In this document: piece by piece, positions 7,920 to 16,238 of the stretch
Position numbering within the stretch: the first letter of the stretch is position 1
How the letters are laid out: every line of letters starts with the position of its first letter
Source of the DNA: Flavobacterium sp.
Lineage (GTDB): Bacteria; Bacteroidota; Bacteroidia; Flavobacteriales; Flavobacteriaceae
Assembly: GCA_030151255.1 (NCBI GenBank)
Contig: JASLED010000073.1
Span: 1 to 32,483 of the forward strand
DNA length: 32,483 nucleotides
Direction of reading: 5' to 3'
The notes under the pieces: model-generated
Told to the model about the DNA's origin: nothing
The model's input: the letters and a program-made list of their open reading frames with translations, nothing else
Database searches by the model: none
Program-made: the position numbers and the translations under genes

Positions 7920-8233
7920 AATCAATTGAATTAGTATGTTTGTTTTTATAAGCGCAAGTTAAAAAGGAATGGAAGTGCTGAAATAGTACTTTTCTTTTCA
8001 TTTCTACGATAAAACTTGATAAATTAAATAAATGGCTGATTATCAATTATTGTTTTTACTTATTTGGACTAATAATAGCACTTTTCTGGATTTTTTTTAA
8101 AATAAAATGATTATTTTTTGTTTAAACGCAAGTTGATTGTTATGCTCAATAATGAATAAAATTTGTAGGTAAGCCAAAATATTGTTTATTTGCGTTTAAA
8201 TAATTTAACCAATACAAGAAACTCTAATTATAA
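7920..8233. other. 314-nt divergent intergenic region with repeated short motifs
   Basis: No gene is seen. It contains a 14-bp direct repeat with one mismatch (AATAGTACTTTTCT at 7982-7995, AATAGCACTTTTCT at 8074-8087). CGCAAGTT occurs twice (7953-7960, 8127-8134). There is also an 11-bp perfect inverted repeat, TTTAAACGCAA (8121-8131) and TTGCGTTTAAA (8190-8200). These could be operators for either divergent gene. Confidence 0.5.
8163..8192 (+). promoter_or_regulatory. Candidate promoter of kynU
   Basis: TTG (8163-8165), 19 nt, then TTTATTTG (8185-8192), which differs from TAnnTTTG at one position. It lies 41 nt before the start codon, and the -7 box overlaps one arm of the 11-bp inverted repeat. 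Confidence 0.45.
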
Positions 8234-9523
8234 ATGGCAAATACTAATTTTCAGCCAGGTTTAGCTCAGGCTACCTTATTGGATGAACAAGATTCATTAA
8301 ACGTTTTTCGCGATAGATTTTTTCCATTAGAAGGCAATAAAATTTACATGGATGGAAATTCGCTTGGATTAGCGTCTAAAGATGCAGAAAAGGCATTGTT
8401 AAACGTAATGGAAGTATGGAAAAATCAAGGGATTTTACTTTGGAATTACCAAGACGGACATTATTTTAATTACGGAAAACAGTTAGGTGCAAGATTAGCA
8501 AAATTGATTAATGCAGAAGAAAATGAAGTAATGGTAACAGCCAATACAACATTAAATATTCATCAGGCAGTTGCAACTTTTTGGAATCCAACTAAAGAAA
8601 GATATAAAATTTTGGTTGATGATTTGAATTTTCCAACAGATCGTTATGCAATTGATAGTCAAGTAAAGTTAAAAGGGTATGATATTGATGAAACGATAAA
8701 AGTAATAAAAAGTGCCGACGGTAGTTTTATTGATGAAGATGCCATTATAGAAGGTATGACAGAAGATGTTGCTTTTATTTTATTGCCATCTGTTTTATAC
8801 AGAAGTGCGCAATTATTAGATATGAAACGTTTAACGAAAGAAGCACACAAGAGAGGAATAATTATTGGATTTGATTTGTGCCATTCGGTTGGCGCTGTAT
8901 GTCATGATTTTAAATCGATTCAACCTGATTTTGCAATTTGGTGTAATTATAAATATTTGTCATCAGGACCTGGTGCTACAGCAGCAATTTATATTAATCA
9001 AAAGCATTTTAATAAACCTGTTGGTTTGGCAGGTTGGTTTGGCAATAAAGATGAAACACAATTTCAGTTAAAACACCAATTTGAGCAAGCACCAGATATT
9101 ACAGCTTTTCAAACCGGAACGCCAAATATGTTTTCTATGGCTCCGTTAGAGGGTGTTTTATCTATTTATGAAGAAGCAGGTATGCAAAATGTTAGAGAAA
9201 AATCATTGAATCTAACGGCGTATTTAATGTACTTAATCAATACCAAATTGAGCGTATACGGATATTCTTTCAACAATTATACAGACGATAATAGGAGAGG
9301 TGGCCATGTAGCATTGGTACATGCAGAAGCATATAGAATTTGTTTGGCTTTAAAGGATCATAACGTGGTGCCAGATTATCGCGAGCCAGATGTTATTCGT
9401 TTAGCACCTATTGCTTTGTATAATTCTTATACAGATGTGTATCAATTGGTAGAAGCTTTAGAAAAAATTGGACAAGAGCAATTGTGGAATAATTATAGCA
9501 ATGAAAGAGCAATTGTAATTTAA
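8234..9523 (+). CDS. kynU: Kynureninase
   Basis: Kynureninase is a PLP enzyme that cleaves kynurenine or 3-hydroxykynurenine to anthranilate or 3-hydroxyanthranilate plus alanine. It serves tryptophan breakdown and, in some bacteria, NAD synthesis from tryptophan. The 429-residue length fits the family. Visible motifs are GNSLGLAS near the N-terminus, the GFDLCHSVGAV segment with the PLP-contacting aspartate, and the WCNYKYLSSGPG motif in which Lys240 should form the Schiff base. A C-terminal VVPDYREPDVIRLAPIALYNSYTDV matches the substrate-binding arginine region. No tryptophan dioxygenase, kynurenine formamidase or monooxygenase is next to it, so partners must be elsewhere. It is a single-gene unit with its own terminator. 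Confidence 0.95.
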   Translation: MANTNFQPGLAQATLLDEQDSLNVFRDRFFPLEGNKIYMDGNSLGLASKDAEKALLNVMEVWKNQGILLWNYQDGHYFNYGKQLGARLAKLINAEENEVMVTANTTLNIHQAVATFWNPTKERYKILVDDLNFPTDRYAIDSQVKLKGYDIDETIKVIKSADGSFIDEDAIIEGMTEDVAFILLPSVLYRSAQLLDMKRLTKEAHKRGIIIGFDLCHSVGAVCHDFKSIQPDFAIWCNYKYLSSGPGATAAIYINQKHFNKPVGLAGWFGNKDETQFQLKHQFEQAPDITAFQTGTPNMFSMAPLEGVLSIYEEAGMQNVREKSLNLTAYLMYLINTKLSVYGYSFNNYTDDNRRGGHVALVHAEAYRICLALKDHNVVPDYREPDVIRLAPIALYNSYTDVYQLVEALEKIGQEQLWNNYSNERAIVI

Positions 9524-9537
9524 TTGATAATAAAACT

Positions 9538-9574
9538 AAAAAACGCCTTAAGTATTAAACTTAAGGCGTTTTTT
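9538..9574. terminator. Bidirectional terminator between kynU and the TonB-dependent receptor
   Basis: A perfect 15-bp stem, AAAAAACGCCTTAAG (9538-9552) and CTTAAGGCGTTTTTT (9560-9574), with a 7-nt loop sits between the convergent genes. Poly-A and poly-T flanks serve both strands. Confidence 0.95.
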
Positions 9575-9594
9575 GTTTATATTCATTTTTGATT

Positions 9595-12500
9595 TTAAAA
9601 AGTGTATCTCAAACCAAATTGCATTTGCCAACGAGAAGCAAAGAAATCGATAGAATAATCTGTTACGTTATTCGGATTAAAAGAATATTTAGGATAATCT
9701 GTAGTTGTACCAGGTGTATCTAATTTTAATCCCATGCTTGAGGTTGAATTAAATGTATTTGGTGCAAAATATTGAACTCCCCACTGTTTATTTAATAAGT
9801 TTGTTACATTCATAATATCCCAAGTAAACGTAAGTGTATTTACTTTTTTCTCACTTATTTTAAAGTTTAAATCATGAGATAAACGAACATCTGCTTTTAC
9901 ATTCCATGGAGTTCTAGCTCCATTTCTTTCTGTGAAATTACCTCTTCTAGAACTTAAATAATCATTTCCGTCAATATATTTATCAAAAGCAGCAGCTTGT
10001 GCACGACCTTGTTCTGTATCAGCAAAAAACTTATCTGTTTCTCCAGCTTTTGGAACATATAATAAACTTTGTTGTTGTGCTGTACCATTGATTGTACTGT
10101 TTACCATTCCTAAAGAATATGGCAATCCTGATGTTGCGCTAAAAAACAATGAAATATTGGTAACATTACTATTGTTTTTTGCCCAATCTAATCTGTAATT
10201 TCCTGTAACAACAATATTGTGACGAATATCAAAATTTGAATAAGCTAATTCTGGATCATTTGGTGTTAATGATTGATTTAATTGCCAGTTAGATTCCATT
10301 GAGTTACGAATACCATTTGTGATATCTTTTGACTGTCCGTAAGTATATGCTACGTTAAAATCGAATCCGAATGGAAATGATTTTCCTATTTGAGCAGTAA
10401 TACTATAACGATATCCTTGGTTTGTATTAGTTAATAAATATGCATTTGTATATTTTGGATTAATAGCTTGTATTCCGTTTACTGGTTTGTAAATAGGTTG
10501 TCTTTTATCAACATCATATGGCATATAAATTACGTTGTCAACCAAGTTTACATGAATAAATTTTAAATCTTTGATAACACTTGTATAAATTCCTTCTACA
10601 CTAAATTTCCATTTATTATCTGTTTTATAATCTAAAGCTAAACTACTTCTCCAAACTTGAGGCATTTCAAAGTTATTATCAATTAAATCTACTTGTGTTT
10701 TTCCAGAAGCATCATTAACATTTATTCCTTGTTTTTCTACATATCCTGCTTCTCCTTTTCCTGTTATAGCATCAGCAATCGGATCAGAACCATCAGCAGG
10801 TTTTGTTGTTTTGTAATCGTATCTTTGGTCAAAAGCACCGTAAGATTCTCCATTATTGTAATATGCATATCCTAGCCAAGCAAATGGAATACGTCCTGTA
10901 AATACACCTGTACCTCCTCTTAATACTAAGCTTTGATCTCCGTTAATATCATAACTAAACCCTAATCTTGGAGATACCTGAACTTTACCTAAATAACTGT
11001 TTTTAATATCTCTTGGTTTTGTGTAAGTATATGTTGTTCCATAATACGGATCTACTGGAGCTTCTGTTGTTTTTGTGCTTAATGTTGCTTTATCTGGCAT
11101 TGAAGCTAAATCAAAACGAATACCTGGGCTTAATTTTAATTTATCTCCCAACTGAATATCGTCTTGTGCATATAAACTATACATCATTATTTTAAACTCT
11201 GCTGGCGGATTATTTTGTATATATTCACGAGAGTTATTGATGTAATTAAAGTTTGTACGAACGCGGCTTGGCTTATTATTTAAGAAATCATCAATGCTTC
11301 CATAATTTACACGGCCATTCCATGAATTTACAAACCCATAAGTAATGTTATAAAACTCATTATGAGTACCAAAAGTAAATGTATGATTGTTTTTTACCCA
11401 GTTAAAGTTATTTGTAATTTCCCAAGTTTTTTGTTTCATATCAAAAATACTTGCTTCGCGATCTGTTCCTAAGAAAATAGTACCTCCTTTATTACTAATT
11501 TCGATTTGAGGAACAGCAGGATTAGATGTAGGTGTACGATAATCGTGTACTGATGAAAATCCAGCAATAAAGCTATTTGACATTCCATTATCAAATCTAC
11601 TTTTTAATTCTAATACTGTTGATGATTGATTGTTAGTTTGCTCAAAATCAATACTTCCAAATCTAAAATTTTGCTGATCTCTTTCTAAGTTTGTTGCTTT
11701 AGAAAAAATGGTATTATTTCTTAAACTTAAATGATTGTTATCATTAATATTCCAATCAACTCTATTAAAAAATTTTGTTGATTTTGACATAACAGTGTAG
11801 TTATCATAACTTCCTGCATCTAAACCATATTTATTTTTAAAATGTTCACTAATTTTATAAGCATCTTCTTTAGAAATAATTGGATTATCTTCTGATCCAG
11901 CTGCTAAAATAACAGGATCTTGTCTTCTTGTGATTTCTTCGTTTGTAAAGAAAAATAACTTGTCTTTTACAATTGGTAATCCCAAACGAAATCCAGATTG
12001 ATATTCATAGAATGAACTTGGTAGTTTTTTATTATCTCCTGCTTTGTTTTTTCCGGTAATAGCGGCATTTCTCATGTAGCTATAAACAGACCCTTCTATT
12101 TCATTGGTTCCACTGCGAGTAACAGCATTGATACTTCCTCCTAAGAAGTTTCCAATTTTTACGTCATAAGGTGCTAAATAAACTTGAATATCCTGAATAG
12201 CATCAATAGATACAGGGTTTGTTCTTGTGCTACTTCCTGGTTGTCCTGAAGTTCCAGACTGTCCACCCGAAGACGGGCTAAATCCAATAGCATCATTATT
12301 AATGGCACCATCTAATGTTACGTTGTTATAACGATAATTGGTTCCTAAAAAAGAGTTATTAGAACTTTGTGGAGTAGTTCGTGTATAATCTTGTAAGCTT
12401 CGGCTAATTGCAGGCATATTTTTTATTTGCTTTTCGCCAATTCTATTAGCTACTCCATTGTTTCGCTTACTTCCGTCAGCTTTTACAACAATTTCGTCTA

Positions 12501-12846
12501 AACTGTTTCCTTCATCCTCAAGTACGAAATTAAATGTGCTATTTCCAAGTCCTAATCGAATATTTTTTTCTTTTAAAGTAGCATAACCAATAAAGCTAAC
12601 TTCAATAGTATAAGGTCCACCCGGATTCATATTTGCAATGGTAAAACGACCATCTGCATTGGTTGCAACAGCATAACGATTTCCTGTAGATTCATTATAA
12701 GCTAATACTGTTGCGCCAGGTAATGACTCATTTGTATTATCGCTAACTTTTCCAGTTATCGTTGAAGTAGTTATTTGTGCAAATGTACCTATAGAACATA
12801 ATAGCGTACAAATAACAAAGGCAATAGATAGAATTTTGCTTTTCAT
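9595..12846 (-). CDS. TonB-dependent receptor with carboxypeptidase-regulatory-like domain (Oar-like)
   Basis: This 1083-residue outer-membrane protein starts with a signal peptide (MKSKILSIAFVICTLLCSIGTFAQ). A CarboxypepD_reg-like beta-sandwich follows (about 25-115: GKVSDNTNESLPGATVLAYNE ... IEVSFIGYAT). A plug domain comes next (about 120-250: ALDGAINNDAIGFSP, IDAIQDIQVYLAPYDVKIGNFLGGSINAVTRSGTNE), then a large 22-strand-type barrel ending in the terminal phenylalanine strand FGLRYTF. The architecture matches the Oar/OmpA-related TonB receptors of Bacteroidota rather than SusC, and no SusD partner is adjacent. The substrate is unknown. Export and energy coupling via TonB are inferred from the family. 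The start is the ATG directly before the signal peptide. Confidence 0.93.
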   Translation of the reverse strand: MKSKILSIAFVICTLLCSIGTFAQITTSTITGKVSDNTNESLPGATVLAYNESTGNRYAVATNADGRFTIANMNPGGPYTIEVSFIGYATLKEKNIRLGLGNSTFNFVLEDEGNSLDEIVVKADGSKRNNGVANRIGEKQIKNMPAISRSLQDYTRTTPQSSNNSFLGTNYRYNNVTLDGAINNDAIGFSPSSGGQSGTSGQPGSSTRTNPVSIDAIQDIQVYLAPYDVKIGNFLGGSINAVTRSGTNEIEGSVYSYMRNAAITGKNKAGDNKKLPSSFYEYQSGFRLGLPIVKDKLFFFTNEEITRRQDPVILAAGSEDNPIISKEDAYKISEHFKNKYGLDAGSYDNYTVMSKSTKFFNRVDWNINDNNHLSLRNNTIFSKATNLERDQQNFRFGSIDFEQTNNQSSTVLELKSRFDNGMSNSFIAGFSSVHDYRTPTSNPAVPQIEISNKGGTIFLGTDREASIFDMKQKTWEITNNFNWVKNNHTFTFGTHNEFYNITYGFVNSWNGRVNYGSIDDFLNNKPSRVRTNFNYINNSREYIQNNPPAEFKIMMYSLYAQDDIQLGDKLKLSPGIRFDLASMPDKATLSTKTTEAPVDPYYGTTYTYTKPRDIKNSYLGKVQVSPRLGFSYDINGDQSLVLRGGTGVFTGRIPFAWLGYAYYNNGESYGAFDQRYDYKTTKPADGSDPIADAITGKGEAGYVEKQGINVNDASGKTQVDLIDNNFEMPQVWRSSLALDYKTDNKWKFSVEGIYTSVIKDLKFIHVNLVDNVIYMPYDVDKRQPIYKPVNGIQAINPKYTNAYLLTNTNQGYRYSITAQIGKSFPFGFDFNVAYTYGQSKDITNGIRNSMESNWQLNQSLTPNDPELAYSNFDIRHNIVVTGNYRLDWAKNNSNVTNISLFFSATSGLPYSLGMVNSTINGTAQQQSLLYVPKAGETDKFFADTEQGRAQAAAFDKYIDGNDYLSSRRGNFTERNGARTPWNVKADVRLSHDLNFKISEKKVNTLTFTWDIMNVTNLLNKQWGVQYFAPNTFNSTSSMGLKLDTPGTTTDYPKYSFNPNNVTDYSIDFFASRWQMQFGLRYTF

Positions 12847-13283
12847 AAATGAATAATTATATGACGCAAAACTCTATAATTCTTCTATTTTAAATATTAA
12901 TACAGTATCAAGTATTTTTATTTCTATTATTTTTAAAAATAATGCAAAAAACACACAATATCATTTCATAAAAATCAGATAATTAAAAATAAACGATCAG
13001 TTCAAAAACAATTTTGTTTTAAAATATTTAACAATTTTAAATGATCTTTAAGAATAGATTGTTTCAAGAATAACTCTAGTGTAAATAAAATATTAAGTAA
13101 ACGTAAGCTATTTGTAACTTGAAATAGTTGATTGAATATTATTCATTTAAAACCTAAAAAAATATCAAATTCAAATAAATCATTATGTCAATAAAGTTTT
13201 GTTTTTATAAAAGATATGATCAATTAGCGCAATCATTTTAGATTACTTATTTTTGAATCTCTAAAAAATAAGTAAACCTTAAA
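12847..13283. other. 437-nt AT-rich divergent intergenic region
   Basis: No coding sequence or RNA gene is apparent. It is extremely AT-rich and separates the TonB receptor from the DUF262 gene. It includes a short symmetric element, AAAACAA TT TTGTTTT (13005-13020). A candidate promoter for the DUF262 gene lies at its right end. The low G+C and length are compatible with an accessory insertion point, but there are no target-site repeats or integrase. Confidence 0.6.
13248..13255 (+). promoter_or_regulatory. Candidate -7 box for the DUF262 gene
   Basis: TATTTTTG is an exact TAnnTTTG match, 28 nt before the start codon. The -33 position shows TTA rather than TTG, so the promoter may be weak. 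Confidence 0.45.
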
Positions 13284-15215
13284 ATGAATATAGTAACTTT
13301 TGAAGAAGTTTTTTCGAACAGAATTTTTCGAATTCCAGATTATCAGAGAGGATATTCTTGGAGTAAGAAAGAACTAGAAGAATTGTGGAATGATTTGTAT
13401 AATACACATCAGCAGCGCAATTCGTTTCATTTTACAGGAATTTTGACATTTACTGATTTTGTTCCTTCTGACTTCGAAAGCATTCGAAAAGAAGGATTTT
13501 ATGTTCGAGATAAAAAAATTTGGATTAACAACACGCCATATATTGGCTGTAATATTGTAGACGGGCAACAGCGTTTAACTACTTTGTTAATTCTGCTTTC
13601 AGAATTAGTACTAAAAGTTGAGCCAGAAGATAAGCGAAAAAGTTTAGAAACTAATTATTTTAAAAAAGTAGAAAAAGGAACAAATAAATATATTTTTGGT
13701 TATCATATTGATGTGCCTTCACACAATTATTTGATTAGAGAAATTTTTAATGAAAGCACTTATGAAGTAGAAGAAACAGAAACACTTTATACACATAATT
13801 TGTCTTTTGCAAAACGTTTCTTTGGCGATAGAATTGCTAAATTATCTCAGGTAGAAATTAATCATTGGATTGAAAAAATTACAAAATCATTATTGTTTTC
13901 TATTTTAAATTTGAGCGAATCAAAGGAAAGACCAGTAGATGTTTCGATGGTTTTTGAAACATTAAATTTTAGAGGAAAACAACTTTCGAGCTTAGAACGA
14001 TTAAAAAATAGAGTTTTATATATTGTATCAAAACAACTTACTGTTGCCAGCACAATTGATCGAAGTCGAAAAAAAATAAACCAAACTTGGTTAGAAGTTT
14101 ATAAATGGCTAGGAAGAAATCCGCAACAAGCCATGGATGACGATGCATTTTTAAAAGCATTCTGGTTGCTGTATTTTTCTAGACCAACAATGGTGTCAAA
14201 TGATTTTAAATCGTATCAAAAGCACTTATTTACGATAGATTTTCAATTAGATGCTTCTGAAGAAACCATAAATTATGCCGATTACAAAGAATTAGTTCCT
14301 TGGTTAGATGCTATGAAAAAAGCAGTTGTTTTATGGTATTTTATTAATAATCCGTTTGATGTAGAACAAGACGAAGATTTTAATTATTATTATACTTCGG
14401 TTATTCAAAAATCATTACATCGAATTCAAAATTTTCCTAGAGGTTACGGAAAGTTTATGCTCAACTTAATTTTAGCTATTCTAATACGAGATTTGCCATC
14501 AAAAGAAGACGAAACCATAACTCAGTGGACAATTGACAAACAATTGAAAGAAGTAGAAGATCTTTTGTATGCTATTGAACGACACAATATAATGTGTTAT
14601 TTATTGCAAGGAAATAATTCGAATTTGAATTTAGAAGAAACTTATCGAGATATTAATCATTATTATATGCGCGGACGTGCTTATAACAATGAGTATTTAA
14701 TTAATGTGTTAATGGAAAATCGGGTAGAACATTTTCGATGGAAAGAAGTTATTCAACATATTCACAAAGGAAATCGCTTTAAAACTTGGGCAGGATTAGA
14801 TTATTTTTTGAAGAATAGGGAAGGAAAGCAGGAAGTAAACGTGTCGGCCGAACCAAAAGTTTATTTAATTTATCCAGAAGAAGATGATTATGAAGCAAGA
14901 AGTACTTATCGAGATATTAATGCCATGCAAAAAGTAAATAGAGATCGTTATAGTTATTCATTGGGTAATATATTTTTATCTTATAATAAATATGAAGCAA
15001 GTAATTTTGAGAAAATACAACATAAGATACAAAATGCCATTCAACACAACTACAGATTGACGTTTTCTGAAATAGAATTATTAGATTATTCAGTTTGGAC
15101 AAAAGAAACAATTGAACAAAGAGGACGAGCAATGGTAGAAGAGTTTATTGATAAATGGCAGTTACCTTCCATTCAAGATACAGAGCTCAGAAGATTTTTG
15201 TTGGATGAAGTTTAA
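13284..15215 (+). CDS. DUF262 (GmrSD/SspE-like) protein with degenerate DUF1524-like C-terminus
   Basis: The 643-residue protein has a clear DUF262 N-terminus: IPDYQRGYSWS (17-27) and VDGQQRLTTLLIL, where DGQQR (93-97) is the nucleotide-binding and hydrolysis motif of the ParB/Srx-like fold used by GmrS and SspE. A long helical middle follows. The end resembles DUF1524 (GmrD-type His-Me nuclease): YSLGNIFLS with LGN at 560-562, then SNFEKIQHK and W605 TKETIEQR, the usual tail. The upstream H-I-x-P catalytic motif is replaced by YLIYPEED (527-534), with no histidine. Known relatives restrict modified or phosphorothioated phage DNA. It stands alone, with no modification genes nearby, flanked by AT-rich gaps. 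A defence role is inferred from the family; the exact function is unknown. Confidence 0.82.
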   Translation: MNIVTFEEVFSNRIFRIPDYQRGYSWSKKELEELWNDLYNTHQQRNSFHFTGILTFTDFVPSDFESIRKEGFYVRDKKIWINNTPYIGCNIVDGQQRLTTLLILLSELVLKVEPEDKRKSLETNYFKKVEKGTNKYIFGYHIDVPSHNYLIREIFNESTYEVEETETLYTHNLSFAKRFFGDRIAKLSQVEINHWIEKITKSLLFSILNLSESKERPVDVSMVFETLNFRGKQLSSLERLKNRVLYIVSKQLTVASTIDRSRKKINQTWLEVYKWLGRNPQQAMDDDAFLKAFWLLYFSRPTMVSNDFKSYQKHLFTIDFQLDASEETINYADYKELVPWLDAMKKAVVLWYFINNPFDVEQDEDFNYYYTSVIQKSLHRIQNFPRGYGKFMLNLILAILIRDLPSKEDETITQWTIDKQLKEVEDLLYAIERHNIMCYLLQGNNSNLNLEETYRDINHYYMRGRAYNNEYLINVLMENRVEHFRWKEVIQHIHKGNRFKTWAGLDYFLKNREGKQEVNVSAEPKVYLIYPEEDDYEARSTYRDINAMQKVNRDRYSYSLGNIFLSYNKYEASNFEKIQHKIQNAIQHNYRLTFSEIELLDYSVWTKETIEQRGRAMVEEFIDKWQLPSIQDTELRRFLLDEV

Positions 15216-15399
15216 TTATATCAAATTAGAACCAAATAGTAAATTTTTATTCATTTTTGAAAAGCGATGATTTGTTATTGATTGATTATTGTTAATATTT
15301 ATGATTTATTTATCATTATTTTTCACAATAAAATCAATAATATATTTTTTAAATGTTAAAATTAATCTTGTAAGTGTTTTTTAAATCATAAAATAACGC

Positions 15400-15407
15400 T
15401 ATTTTTG
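15400..15407 (+). promoter_or_regulatory. Candidate -7 box for the lipocalin-like lipoprotein gene
   Basis: TATTTTTG matches TAnnTTTG exactly and ends 14 nt before the start codon, which implies a very short leader. No TTG is present at the usual -33 distance. Confidence 0.4.
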
Positions 15408-15421
15408 ATTTAAAAATTGTT

Positions 15422-15916
15422 ATGAAAAAGCTTATTCTAAAATTAATGTTGCTAGCAACGATTGTTATAATGATGTCATCATGTACTCATGATAATGATG
15501 TAAATGTAGTAATGTCAAAAAGTTTAATTGGAACTTGGGAACATCGTACTGAATATCTGTATGATAGTAATGGAAATGAAATTAAAAGACAGTTTTATCC
15601 AAACGAAAAAGGCTGCGAAACAAATTCGTTTATTTTTGAGAAAAATGATGTTTTTTCTGACATTTCTTTTGTCAAAGATCATCATGGAGAGTGTAAAAAA
15701 ATATTTATTTCTGGTAAATGGACTTTACACAAAGAAAATATCATATTTGACTTTCAAAATGATGCAGCTGTTGTTACAGAAAAAGAGGAATATAAAATTA
15801 CAACACTAAATCCTTATAGTTTGGTAATGGAAAAAGAAATTAGTTTAAAAGACAGAGAAAAAGCAGATAATTTAGATGCTGTAAAGCTAGTAGTTACTTA
15901 TAGAAAAAAGGAATAA
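15422..15916 (+). CDS. Lipocalin-like lipoprotein
   Basis: The 164-residue product has a lipoprotein signal ending in the lipobox MSS|C (Cys21). The mature domain opens with SLIGTWEHRTEYLYDSNGN, the G-x-W motif that starts lipocalin-like domains of Bacteroidota. It continues with strand pairs such as NSFIFEKNDVFSD, FISGKWTLHKENIIFDF and EEYKITTLNPYSLVME, a pattern of short beta-barrel lipoproteins. No enzyme motif is present, and ligand and role are unknown. Two cysteines in the mature chain (KGCET, GECKK) could form a disulfide. It follows the DUF262 gene after a 206-nt gap with its own putative promoter, so a functional link is not established. Confidence 0.75.
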   Translation: MKKLILKLMLLATIVIMMSSCTHDNDVNVVMSKSLIGTWEHRTEYLYDSNGNEIKRQFYPNEKGCETNSFIFEKNDVFSDISFVKDHHGECKKIFISGKWTLHKENIIFDFQNDAAVVTEKEEYKITTLNPYSLVMEKEISLKDREKADNLDAVKLVVTYRKKE

Positions 15917-15937
15917 TAACTATATAATTGATTGGTG

Positions 15938-15974
15938 AAAACAGGTTGTTTCTAAGTAAATAGCCTGTTTTTTT
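15938..15974 (+). terminator. Terminator of the lipocalin-like gene
   Basis: Arms AAAACAGG (15938-15945) and CCTGTTTT (15964-15971) enclose an 18-nt loop and are followed by a T tract, 22 nt after the stop. The stem is short and the loop long, so it is less certain than the others. Confidence 0.6.
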
Positions 15975-16238
15975 ATTTATATTAATTTACTGTTATCTAA
16001 ATTATTAAAAGATTATTATCTGTTGTTGCCTTTTTTTATTTGTTTAAAAAGTAAGAAATTTAGTCTCATAAGTTAAAAGCAGTAAAAGTGATTCGGTGTT
16101 GCAAAACTGTTGGTAGATTTATATAGCTTATAAAGACCTTATTTCAACTGATAGCGTTATAGTTTATAAGGTTGTCATTGCCTGCATGTGTCCTGCATGC
16201 AGGCTTATTTTTAAAACTTTTATAAAAACGATTTACTT
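15975..16238. other. Gene-free interval between convergent genes with two nested hairpins
   Basis: No open frame of note is seen. The right part holds two inverted repeats. The first is ACCTTAT (16136-16142) with ATAAGGT (16166-16172), enclosing AACT/AGTT. The second is a 9-bp perfect hairpin, GCCTGCATG (16180-16188) and CATGCAGGC (16196-16204), followed on the plus strand by TTATTTTT. This could be a small plus-strand RNA with its terminator, or a degenerate repeat. It is also the only G+C-richer patch of this gap. It does not look like a terminator for the LysR gene, because there is no U tract on the minus strand. Confidence 0.45.

Noticed and set aside
9595..12846. SusC-type polysaccharide utilisation receptor
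   Set aside because: No SusD partner or glycosidase genes are adjacent and the sequence reads as the Oar-like CarboxypepD_reg type.
13005..13020. Symmetric AAAACAA-TT-TTGTTTT element in the gap before the DUF262 gene
   Set aside because: Made of A and T runs in very AT-rich DNA, has no second copy nearby, and lies far from the predicted promoter; likely chance.
16180..16204. GCCTGCATG hairpin as terminator of the LysR gene
   Set aside because: On the minus strand no U run follows the stem; the T-rich side is on the plus strand.
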